A DNA stretch of 64,000 nt from Byssochlamys sp. IMV 00236 (taxonomy: Eukaryota > Ascomycota > Eurotiomycetes > Eurotiales > Thermoascaceae), in the NCBI GenBank assembly GCA_001931875.2, contig MSJH02000656.1, forward strand, positions 36,268 to 100,267, written 5' to 3'. The notes under the pieces are model-generated. The model was not told where the DNA came from and ran no database searches. It saw nothing but the letters and a program-made list of their open reading frames with translations. The number at the start of each line of letters is the position of its first letter. Position 1 is the first letter of the stretch. A program made the translations under genes and the position numbers. Below are positions 1-10,833 of the stretch, one piece after another.

Positions 1-8
1 CTCCACAG

Positions 9-684
9 ATGGCGGTGCCTGCGTTGCCATGGTGGGCAAGGACTGCGTCGCCATCGCCTGCGATCTCCGTCTGGGCATGCAGGCACTCACCGTATCCAAC
101 AACTTCCCCAAGATCTTCAACTACGCCCCTTCCACCTACCTCGGTCTGACAGGCCTCGCGACCGATGTCACTACCGTTTCAGAGCTCTTCCGCTACAAGG
201 TGAACCTATACCGACTACGAGAGGAGCGGAATATCTCTCCACAGACGCTGGCCAACCTGGTCAGCTCTAGTCTATACGAGCGACGGTTTGGTCCGTGGTT
301 TGTCAGCCCTGTCATTGCTGGAATCAACCCCACAACGGGGAAGCCGTTCATCTGCGGCTTCGACAGCATCGGATGTATCGATTTCGCGAAGGATTTCATT
401 GTCAGTGGAACAGCCAGTGATCAGCTGTTCGGTACCTGCGAGGGTCTGTGGGAGCCTGACCTGGTATGTCATCCCGATTTCTATAAACCCTTCTTGATAT
501 GACTTGTTTCTAGAGACCTTGGCTAACTGTTCATATCAAGGAACCCGAGGAACTCTTCGAAACCATATCTCAAGCCCTCCTAAACGCCGTCGACAGAGAT
601 GCCCTTTCTGGCTGGGGCGCTCATGTGTACATCATAGAGAAGGACAAGGTTACCAAGCGGTTATTGAAGGGACGACAGGATTAG
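9..684 (+). CDS. pup3: 20S proteasome subunit beta type-3 (partial, 5' end outside window)
   Basis: This is the beta-3 subunit of the 20S proteasome core, a structural beta subunit that lacks the N-terminal catalytic threonine. The frame reads [14 protein letters not shown], the beta-3 family signature, and continues through the usual proteasome fold. Two exons are visible: about 9-463 and 541-684. The intron 464-540 has donor GTATGT and acceptor AAG, and joins '..LWEPDL' to 'EPEELFE' in phase 0. The bases CAG at 6-8 look like the acceptor of an upstream intron, so exon 1 and the true ATG lie left of the window. The ATG at 29 is internal, because the family sequence GGA-VAM precedes it. The stop is TAG at 682-684. 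Another proteasome gene, rpt4, lies 13 kb away. Identity is very likely; only the exact left boundary is inferred. Confidence 0.93.
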
Positions 685-3600
685 ACGCACGGGGACAGGA
701 GTCACGGACGCTATGTTACCTTTTTTACGCCTTGTGCCGGTTTAAAGAAAGAAAAATCGAGTTCCATTTAATGAGCATCTAGCCCTCTACAAGAGTCTCT
801 GAGCCAACCAAGTAGGATTCCTGTTAGGTTATAGCGCGGATGAGAAATAGGCGTATTCATGGTTGATTAGTTGAGTCGGTCTTGTCTCTGTGAATGTGTG
901 CAGCATTAGGAACATTGACAAAATCTTAAGAGAATTCAACGTTGATACGGCCTTTCGAAAGCCATTGAGGAGTCCACGCTGTCATGTTCCCTTATTTTCA
1001 TCTAATCTTTGCACCTTGAAGATATACTGGATCACGTTGATGTGCCTTCATTTACACGTGGAACCTAGACGGCTGTTATACAATCCTGTCGGTCCCCAAG
1101 TCTCATGTTTGACAGGTAAATGGCTTAATCATATTACCTTCTCCATCAGAGCCCGACTAGTTCCCAGTGCCCAGCCTTCTTATTGAAATCCAAACTATGT
1201 CCCCACCTAGATATTCTCTAAGCGACCTGGACGAGTTGGGTTCATAGTGGTGTTTCAGATCTCTTTATGTTTTCTGCTTCTGATATCTGAGAAAATCTCC
1301 GTTTGCCAATTCGTATCTCTAATCTTGGACTGTAGATGCTTATGGCTGGAGAGAAATTATCGCAATAAGCGCGAGACGTGTATTGGCCCATTATAGCTTA
1401 GGGAATCCTAGACTACCCATCGCCATACACAGTCTCTTATATATCCCCTCGTCAGGCATTAAACGTTTCAGGAATATATAGTGGTCCAAATCTCTGAACA
1501 GAATTATGGCCTGCGAATGTTATACTAAATGGGTATGGCAGAGCAAGTCACCAGATACAGCAAACAAAAAGAATATCAGAGGGGGTCTGGAAGGAACAAA
1601 CTATCACAAATATCATACAGATTGTCGTAGTGAAGTTTGCTTTTTACACATGCTTGCCATCATGTCCACCAGGCCATCTAGTCCCTGGTAGTTTCGTCTT
1701 TTATTAGTCTTCGCTGTCTAAGCCTAGATCTCGTGTAAATTATAATTTGAACCAATTATCCATTCGTACTTACACCTAGATTCTACTAGTAATAAATGAT
1801 GATGCCTAGATAGTATGATAATATTCTGAAGAAAGAGCAAAAAATGAAAAGCAAAAAGATTCCCAGGCCTGGGATTTGTTGATCGGAACGTTCCAAGGTT
1901 CTACCTAACGGAGAATGAAGTCCCGTAGGGCAGACACAGACCATATGATCAGTGGGATTATCTGACCGGTCCAGATCCCCCTGGAAAAACCAGAGTGTCA
2001 CTCGCCATTTTTCCTATTACACCAACCTGAGCTCTGGTAAGAGAACGGTTCGTGCTGGTCATGATAAATCTCGGTATTCAAGAATCCGGGCTCACGTCAG
2101 AGGAAATGACCCTCTGCTCCATCTCTGGACGGTTCCTGCCTCACGCTATCGCCTAATACGGCCTCGTATGATTGTTTGAGTTATCAGGTTACCTAGCCAG
2201 GAGAATTAGTACTATCCTCATCGACTTTGTTGTTCACTTATGTAGGGGGGTTAACTTACTTTAGTATGATGTGAAAGTTTGGTCAGTTTGTTGACTTGGT
2301 TAGGTTCTTGTCTAAAAGGATCAATAGGACTATATTATCAGCTGTGGGAGTAAGATTTAATTTATAGTTATACTCATGTATAATAGTGGGTCAGTATCTC
2401 TTGTTTAATTCGAATAGTCCCTGCATGGCATACAGCTCCGCGTGACTAGCAATTATTTTCCGAATTGGTCTTGGGATTCCTTTTTACCACATTGGACTCG
2501 TTCTTAATATAGGCTTTCGTTACCTAGTTATCTTAATTGGTGTTTATATCGGTTGTTAAATGGTACGCATATATTTAAAAGCATGTGATAACTGTACACC
2601 TGTGATGTTACCCTAAAAGCCTGACAGGGAGGTTTAATAAAGGCTTCCGAATAGGCTCGCGGCTTAACGGTTTCCAGATTGCCTCTATACTCCATAGGCA
2701 CATTAAACAATTTCAGAAGGGAAGATAGCGACTTCAAGTACTGGCATATTCCCGGGCCGTGATGGGATCTGTGCATTGTTATCGCGTTATCTAGCTAGCT
2801 ACTCTATTTCGAGGCTAATTTAGCTCTGTTTAGTGCTAGCTGACGCAAGAGCATGAGTGCATGAGTGGGATAGGAAAATAACTGGCTACTAAGAACTAGT
2901 TACGCAATTTGATCCCCCATGTGTATCTAGGAAGTCCATTTGAGAGGTTGGAACATAATATGTGCAGGTGGCTAGGTCACCCTATGTTGACTTGGCTAGG
3001 GAAATATGCTATATAAATTTCTGCCTGTTTTTGGCTCGGAACCCCATCGTCAAAACAACAGTAGAGAATCTCGAGGAATCAAGCTAAGTATTTTGGCACC
3101 TGCTACAGAACACCGGCCACGCGTCCGCACCGTCCATCTAGCGGACTATGGAAAAAAAAGACCATCTGTTTACTGGTACGCTTTCTCCCCCGCCAGCCAC
3201 AGCTTTGTTGTCACTTCTGATGGACCTTTTCCTTATCGACTAACGCCATCTCGCATAAAGCGTAAGATGATACCTTGGTTGATATCTGACATATCTCTTT
3301 TAGTGTTTTATTGAGCCATCTAGGTTTTTTTTCTTCGGCGTTGAAGCCCGGGCTAGAGCAATGCAACGGATAGCATCGCCCTGATGCTAGAGAGGATACG
3401 TACGAGCATTACTACTGACGGCATTTATTCGGTGCTTTTTAGGCTATACGATTAGATCGCCGTTGCGGATCGATTTCTATCAAATGCACTGCGTGCTCGG
3501 ACGGCACTGAGGAGAGCCCGCTCTGCCGCCTCGCTGAGGCTCTGGATTCAGAGTAGGTTGTGTGACGTTATGGAGAGTTGTTATCTGATCACTAGTCTAT

Positions 3601-5187
3601 ATTGACATTTTAGTTTCTGGCCTTGGTAGGTAGTTATCTTGAAGGGATTATTGTCACAGTACGTACTCTATTGGTTCCTCTTTGCACGCCGTCTTCCCGC
3701 TGACAAAGGAAAATTCTGACCGAAGCTGGAAATATCTTCCGAGCCCTGAGATCATCAAAGCAATCTCTATTATTGCCTTTCTATCGAACGGACAACATAC
3801 TTGTACTCTTCTATTCCATGGACCACAAGAATAATAACAGTAACTTCCTCGTCGCTACATCTCACCACCCGATGGCACACAGACCGTGATCAACGCGGGA
3901 AGAGCCCGAGGCAGTGAGCCGTCACAATCGTGATCCACAGGCCGATCGCGTCCCCCACAGTCGTCTACGGCATGACGGCGATGGCTGATCTGGCTCTTCG
4001 ACCGTGGGCCCATTCCGTTCTAGATCTCAGTATTTCCATCCATTTTCTGCTTTCCAGACACCGCGGTCTCCCGTTCCTGTCGAGCGTGTGGTGCGAATCC
4101 GGCTCCTCTTGCTCTCCTTGGAAGATTCGAGACGGGAATAAATGGCCACCTGGCGAGGCGGCTGGATTGCTGCTAAAGATACTATCTACTCTATATGGCG
4201 ATGACCCCGATATTGTCAGGATGGGAGCGCCTATTTGCCGCCTACCTTCTAGGCAGAATCGCGATCCAGACAAGCTGATACTGGAAATGTCACTCGTCAA
4301 GGAATAGTACCCTAGGATGAACCAGCTCTATCCAGGACTGGTTACAAAAAACGCCTGCTCGCCTGATCTTCTCAAAGCGTGGGCTCGTCCCGGACACGGG
4401 CTTTGAGCGCCTCTTCTAGGCCCGGCGCGGGATCCCGGCACTGTGAGCTTCGAGGCCTTCCTGCTTTTTGATTACGGCACTAGACTTGCTCGACCCTTCA
4501 ATCCTTTAGACTCGTTCTTGTAAGGTCCTCTTCTAATAACTCACAGCGCAATACCAAGTGCGCTATTGTTACGTTCTTTTCCGCATCTACCATTTTCACT
4601 TATCATTCCTGGGGATCAAAACTAGGATTCGGATTCTGACGATCTTCCTGGTCTCTGCGTCGCAGATCCGCTAAAAAGACCGACTGCCCCCTCATTGGAA
4701 AAGCGTCCGGAGTATTCCCCATCTCCGCAGCCGGAGCAGCGACTCCAGACTGATATTTGCTACTCACGCCGGGGTCTTGACTTCTTATTTGGCATATAGA
4801 TGAACCGGCTGTGTGGTAGCGAGATTAGCTGCGCGGTTTGGTCGGCACAAGATACGGATATATTTCCAACCCCCGACGTCAGTCTTCAGCTATTTGCAAA
4901 CGTGAATAGTGTTTTAATGCCTGTACGAGCAATACAACACCTCTCTCACGCTCGACATAGATGAGACGGCCTAGTGGAGGAACGCCTCAGAGCTAGATCG
5001 TTATCGAATCGTCTCCGTTACGGCGATTTCACCGCACCAGACTTCAAAGCATGCTTTGGGGCCTTTTTCTACAGAGATTTATCATATATTGAGAGAGCAA
5101 CGAATATCCTTTATAGGTCCCCTCTCACGATATCGAAATCGAATCCGATGCCCGAGGAAATAAGCACCGATTCACGTACAACAGAAT
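685..5187. other. 4.5 kb gene-poor region
   Basis: No reading frame here is long enough, or similar enough to a known family, to call a gene. The part from 1000 to 3300 is AT-leaning and has only short frames. The part from 3400 to 4950 is richer in GC and carries overlapping frames on both strands (about 3930-4307 plus, 3965-4300 minus) that I cannot assign. The motif TGTTGACTTGG(C/T)TAGG occurs near 2290 and again near 2983, differing by one C/T transition. The right end should hold the promoter and leader of the histidine kinase gene. A decayed transposon is possible but not shown. Confidence 0.5.
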
Positions 5188-8140
5188 ATGTCTGGGACAG
5201 TCACAGCCGATTCATCGGATCTCTGGAGCTCATGTGGTCCGTCTATTCTGCCGCGGGAATCCTTATGCCTGTCGAGTGATCAGCCTGACATTGCTGTCCA
5301 CAGCGGAGATTCCAATTTCGCCGATTCAGTTGTCAAGTACTTCGACGTAGCACAGAGCAACGCTGTGGAGCAGTTGGTAGCGCTCAAGGATGGGTTGAGG
5401 ACGGTGGAGACGAAGATATTCTGGCAGCGCTTGATGGAAGGTGTGACATCCATCTGCGGCGCCCAATATGGATTTGTGGCAAAGGCCACCGCAACAGATG
5501 GGGGATGGGGTGGCCAAAAGACAAACGGTCGATCGTTTCCCTTGGGAGTAGCCTACTCCCGGCGTGAAGATGGTCACCATATTGAAGAAATGTCTCGGGA
5601 TCATAGGTATCTTGCCTGTAGCACTCTTCGTGCTCACATGAATCATGCCAAGGTGTTCCTAATACCAGAAAAACTTGGCTCTTTCTTGCAGAGTGAGGCA
5701 GATCAGCTGCCTTTTCCTGCAGAGGCTTATTTGGGCGTGCCGCTATTCTTGGAGGGACATTGTATCGCCTATTTCGGCCTCCTGTGGTCAAAAGACGGTC
5801 TTCAAAGGAGGAATCTGCCATGGTCTTACTTGGAATTGATTCTTCATTCGTTAGAAGAGATGATAATTCCACGAGTGCTGGCTGGCGAAAAATTTGACGA
5901 GACAGTGACGCCAAATAGCATCGAAGCCGTCTCCACGGAGAACCCCCATAACGACTCTTGCCAAGCCGTCAGTAACTCAGCAGCACCATTCTCATTTCAG
6001 CCCCTTAAGCCCTATGCTAGGAGTTTATCTCATGAACTGCGAACACCAATGCAGGGAGTTGTGGGTATGCTCGATGTTATGCATGCTACCGTCCGGGAAG
6101 CTCTGGACAATCAGCCTAACGCAGAAACGTTCCGTCTGTTCCAAAGTCTGAAAGAGAACATCGAGGCTGTACAAGGTCAGTCGGTCATAGATTTCTTTAC
6201 TGATTCTTTACACCTAACACCCTTTTACAGATAGCGCGAGGCGAGCTGTTGAGGCCGCAGACAATGTCGTCCACGCCTATGATCTTAACATGGAAGTTCC
6301 TAAGACGCCTTCGAAGGAGGTGCAGGAGGAAATCTTGGGCGATGTCTCCATTCCACCTGCAAATGTGCATGATAGCCGTCCGAGCATATTCATTGAAGGA
6401 AATAACATCGCCGTTAATCCGTTCAAACGACGGAGGAGCAATGCAGTTGACTGGGGCTATGCCCCAAGCTCGAAACGGAGGTCGCGTCTCGTGGCCCGGG
6501 AACTGTCTCCACGGACTGAAGAGGTCAAACATGCGGTCCTCGAAAGTGATCAGATCGTGTATTCGGCTCCGGAACATCATATGGAGGAGGTTGTTGCCAA
6601 TGCTGTCAAGCAGACACCCTCCCTTGCCGCTCGAAGGTCTGCTTCTCACATCATTCTCGAAGGTCCTAGCTTGATGGGGCCGGTCTTCAGACACACAAAA
6701 ATCCGTGATCTGCTTCGTTTGGTTATCAATGAATCGCTTAACGTTGGCGACCGCCCGGACTCAGCGGTGGGAGAAGCCACCGCGTTCGGAGAGCGGATAG
6801 AGGTACGCTCACGTTCATCCAACGGAGAGCTTTCATCGAAGATAATAGAGTGGCTCGTCGACTCTACGGTTCCCGAGACCGTCTTCGTTGATGACCGGGA
6901 TTTGGCTAAGCTAATATCATGTGTTTTTCTAAACGCTGTCAAGTTCACTGAACGCGGGGAGGTTACAGTTTCAGTCACGTTGAACAGAAAGTCTCACTCC
7001 ATTTTGATCTCTGTTAAGGACACAGGTACCGGAATACCTGCCGCGTTCTTGCCAAATCTCTTCAAGCCTTTCTCTCGTGAGGATGACTCGACTACACGCA
7101 GTAAAGAAGGCCTGGGTTTAGGGCTCCTGGTGGCTAAGGGCCTGTCAAGGAAGATGGGAGGTGACTTAACTTGCGTACGATCATCCACGTCAGGGCCTGC
7201 TCATGGCTCGGAATTCGAAATCAGAGTGCCCATCAGTCCGGTTGATGCGCTCAGAAGACCTCTCACGCCTATGGATAGACCGCGAAGTGTCTCGCAAATC
7301 AGCCTCGTTGAAAACGGTCACGATTCCGATGTTAGTTCTGAAACGAGACCTGACAGCAGAGGTCGAGACACTAACCCTCCAGGCGGCTCTTCTCCCCCCG
7401 GCACTAACGGCTCTCAACAACTTTCTCCAGAATCAATGGACGCTGGTAACTGTCCCTCACCATGTGGAGTTTTTGCGACCCCGAAGAGCGCCCGTGTGCC
7501 TATTGGGCGTCACACTCATGACCATACACTTGCTGAAAAGTACCCTCTCACATTTCTGGTAGCGGAGGACAACAAAATAAACCGGCGCGTACTGGTAAAT
7601 ATGCTTGGTAAACTCGGCTATCACGATGTTTACGAGGCTTTCGACGGAAAGGAAGCAGTCCGTATCATGGACGACATCCTACTATCACACTACCCCTCGC
7701 CTGCACCTGCCACTCCTCCAACAGAGGATCACGAGCACCAAAGTTCAAACAATATGCCATCGCAAGGGCGCTCACCAGCTAAGAAGCTTGTGGATGTGGT
7801 TCTGATGGATCTATGGATGCCAGAGATGGACGGATACGAGGCTACAAGCCGTATATTCGAGCTCGTGGATAAACATACTCCCCATATTAAGCCACATTCA
7901 CGGAAGAAGTTGCAGCCGCCGTCTTCATTCTCTCTGGGGCCTATGGACGATTCTATCCCATCACCAGCGTCGTCGCCGCTTTCTCCCACCGTTCTAGCAG
8001 TAAGTGCAGACGTGACCGATGAAGCGTTGGGCCGTGCTTGTAAGGTTGGAATGGAAGGTTACATGACGAAGCCATACAAGCTGTCAGATCTGGAACGGTT
8101 GATTTTGGAGTTCTGCGGCGGCAAGGCCAATTCGACATGA
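5188..8140 (+). CDS. hybrid sensor histidine kinase (GAF-like, HisKA, HATPase, REC)
   Basis: This is a cytosolic two-component phosphorelay sensor. Exons are 5188-6175 and 6231-8140; the 55-nt intron joins in phase 1, giving 965 residues. A GAF-like sensor region spans about 60-235. The H-box SHELRTPMQG has the phosphoacceptor His at about 282. HATPase motifs are the N-box (VFLNAVKFT, Asn about 564), G1 DTGTGIP at about 593-599 and G2 GLGLGL at about 623-628. The receiver begins at FLVAEDN (about 771), with phosphoacceptor Asp in VLMDLWMPEMDG (about 856) and the conserved Lys in MTKPY (about 943). Two features are odd: a roughly 270-residue linker between H-box and N-box, and two Pro/Ser-rich insertions inside REC. 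An in-frame stop at 5161 makes 5188 the first possible ATG. No transmembrane helix is seen. I cannot assign the fungal HHK group with confidence. Confidence 0.9.
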
Positions 8141-8667
8141 TGTCTCGCGAAAAAGTGATCACCGCTGCTGGAAGCGTTTTTTATGACGAGTACGTATTCT
8201 CTTACCTACTATTGCCTTCTTCTTGTGATTCTCGTCAATGGCAGGACCAGAACGGCATTATTTATTCCTGTTGTAATTATATGAAGTTGATATGGCGTGA
8301 CGATTTACGGCTATATAAGGTACAGAAGGAAATGGTGTTCAAACGGCCGCTCGGGTAGGCCTGGGTATCTCATGTGCATAACTCTACCCGCTAATAAGGC
8401 GTGCAAAAATCAATGTATTCATGAAACAAAAAGAAACAGCAATCATCGTCCTCTGGAATATTAATAGGAATCCAAGGAGTTGGTCGGCAACAGATCATGT
8501 GACCTCTCCAAATTGAGCTCCTTCCTTCTACGCGATAGCTTGGGAGCTCCGATGATCTTATCGTAGACGAAGATTGCGCATTCAGGGAGCTGCGAGGTCA
8601 ATCACCAGCCCTCAATTGATTCAAAAGTCCATGATTCCTTGCTCGATCCATTAGATAGGATCCGACA
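8141..8667. other. intergenic: kinase 3' end and carboxypeptidase promoter
   Basis: This 0.5 kb lies between two genes on the same strand. It holds the 3' UTR of the hybrid kinase and the promoter of the secreted carboxypeptidase. I see no further gene and no clear regulatory motif. Confidence 0.5.
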
Positions 8668-9984
8668 ATGAAGATCTCGTGGCTATCCTCATTGCTGGTG
8701 GCCGTTCCGGTCATCGCTCTGCCTCCACACCCCGCAGCTCCGCAGAGTCCCTTGCAACTTGAGGCCGAGGCGACGTCGAATACACAGAACCGATTGAAGG
8801 AGATAATCAATGCCTCGCCTCTGCTGTCATTTCACCGGGATATCGTTGAGATCCCATCGATATCAGGAAATGAGGGCGAGGTGGGAGATTTCATCATCCG
8901 GTTTCTGAAAGCGCGCAACTTCATAGTCGAAAAGCAGATCGTCCCGCCTTATTTAGGGCGAACAAATGAACGGTTTAATATATACGCTTATCCTGCTTCA
9001 AGTCCCTCTCCAGAGATCCTCTTGACCAGCCATATTGATACTGTTCCGCCGTATATCCCTTATTCGCTTAGTTATCCTGAGTCATCCCCCAGTGGCTCCA
9101 TCGATCGAGATGAGATCTTGATATCCGGCCGTGGTACTGTCGATGACAAGGCCGCGGTGGCTGCGCAGATCTTTGCGGTGCTTTCACATCTCCAGAAAGA
9201 TCCAGAAGCGTCCTTGGGCCTGCTTTTCGTCGTTGGTGAAGAGAAGGGTGGTGATGGCATGAAATTCTTCTCTGATTCTTCTCTCAATACGGCGCCGCCG
9301 ACTTTCCACACAGTTATATTTGGCGAACCGACTGAACTGGCGCTCGTATCTGGTCACAAGGGAATGGTCTTTTTCCGAGTCACTGCCAAGGGTAAGGCTG
9401 CCCACTCAGGATATCCCTGGCTTGGCCAGAGCGCTGTGTCTAGTATACTGCCCGCTCTCGCTATCATAGACAAGCTTGGTGATATTCCTGTAGAAGAGGG
9501 CGGTCTGCCATCGAGTCCGAAGTATGGTAAGACAACTCTCAACATCGGCTTTGTGCAAGGCGGTGTCGCCACCAATGTCGTGCCAGCCTCTGCAGTGGCA
9601 GAAGTCGCAGTCCGTCTCGCCGCCGGAACAGTTGAGGAAGCGCAATCTATCATTGCGAAAGCTGTTTTCAAAGCCACAAATGGTGATGATTCCATCGAGA
9701 TCGAGTTTGGTACCGAAGGCAACGGATACTCCCCTCAGGACCTTGACACGGACGTTGAGGGCTTCAATGTCACGACCGTGAACTATGGAACTGATGTCCC
9801 GAACCTCTACATCCACCAAGGCGCTGGTGGAAGCGGACATGGTCGTGTCAAGCGATATCTCTATGGACCGGGAAGCATTTTTGTCGCGCATGGAGACAAT
9901 GAAGGACTCAAGCTGTGGCACATTGAAGAGGCTGTGAAGGGTTATGGACGATTGATCGATGCGGCTATCAAGAGAAACGAGTAA
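8668..9984 (+). CDS. secreted M20-family metallocarboxypeptidase
   Basis: A single exon encodes 438 residues. Residues 1-18 form a signal peptide (Lys near the start, then a Leu/Val-rich core ending in ALP), so the enzyme should be secreted. The M20 zinc-peptidase motifs are complete: metal ligand His122 in TSHIDTVP with Asp124 beside it, the bridging Asp in GRGTVDD (about 159), the catalytic Glu pair in VVGEEKGG (about 191-192), a ligand Glu in FGEPTEL (220), and the C-terminal ligand His about 408 in VAHGDNEG. The insert between the two catalytic halves is the dimerisation domain. The protein matches the group annotated in Aspergillus as 'probable carboxypeptidase', which would release C-terminal residues during extracellular nitrogen scavenging. 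An AATAAA-like signal lies about 20 bases after the stop. The substrate is not predictable. Confidence 0.93.
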   Translation: MKISWLSSLLVAVPVIALPPHPAAPQSPLQLEAEATSNTQNRLKEIINASPLLSFHRDIVEIPSISGNEGEVGDFIIRFLKARNFIVEKQIVPPYLGRTNERFNIYAYPASSPSPEILLTSHIDTVPPYIPYSLSYPESSPSGSIDRDEILISGRGTVDDKAAVAAQIFAVLSHLQKDPEASLGLLFVVGEEKGGDGMKFFSDSSLNTAPPTFHTVIFGEPTELALVSGHKGMVFFRVTAKGKAAHSGYPWLGQSAVSSILPALAIIDKLGDIPVEEGGLPSSPKYGKTTLNIGFVQGGVATNVVPASAVAEVAVRLAAGTVEEAQSIIAKAVFKATNGDDSIEIEFGTEGNGYSPQDLDTDVEGFNVTTVNYGTDVPNLYIHQGAGGSGHGRVKRYLYGPGSIFVAHGDNEGLKLWHIEEAVKGYGRLIDAAIKRNE

Positions 9985-10833
9985 TGAAGGAAAATATGCC
10001 TAAAATAAAGGGTTTCCTACCTATTGCGCAATGTGATCTGATAGGACCACTTTCGGGGCAGGAATCATACATATGCATATGCCACTGGATCTGTGTCTAA
10101 TATGACAAAAATGCTGTAAATAAGCATCATCTACCCAGTGCGCGAAAAATCTTAACCCTATACACGCATACCTAGGTTTATAACTCGGAGCATCAGATAA
10201 TAGCAATAATCTCGGCGAGTATACAATGTTAGTCGGATTCATTATTATTCTCCAAATTTAGGATTTGCAATCCATACTTTCCCGTTTAGGAAATATCAAA
10301 ACTTGCCCGTGATGCTGTTTTTTTCTACGCGCGTCCTGAAGATTACATAAATCGCGTATTATTCATTACTCATACTTGAGATTCTTTAGTATTCTCAGTC
10401 TGTTTCAATTCACGAACTTCTAGGCGGCCAGTGACCCACTAGGTGCTGGAACGGTGCTCTTTCTTGAGTCATAGATCCAACTATCAGCAGCGTTCGATAC
10501 AAGGTATCATAATGCGAAGTACGTGGAGAAAGAAATCCCCAGGTCGCATCTTGAATTGCTTCTACGAAAGCCTAGGCCTCCAGAGGATTATTGAGGACAG
10601 GGTATGAGACACCGGATGTAAGAAACATGCACAGTGCAAAACCCATATTTTAGCTCTGAATACAAAAAGATATCTAGCTAAAGAAAAAAAAGAACCAAGT
10701 AATTAATTATACAAACGCTCCAGAGCAATGATACAAAACAAGTACGAACTATACAAAACAGCAACTAGAATTGCCTTTTTCGTTGATTCTATCCCAACAC
10801 ATGTAGTATAGAACGGTTATATGTATAAAATCA
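9985..10833. other. intergenic between convergent genes
   Basis: This is AT-rich DNA between the carboxypeptidase (plus) and the mannosidase (minus), so it should contain two facing 3' UTRs. I see no gene or repeat. Confidence 0.5.

Noticed and set aside
5384..5914. 176-codon antisense frame inside the histidine kinase
   Set aside because: Shadow of a real coding frame; the sense strand carries the conserved GAF-like and H-box sequence.
9406..9921. 171-codon antisense frame inside the carboxypeptidase
   Set aside because: Shadow of the M20 coding frame, which carries all metal ligands.
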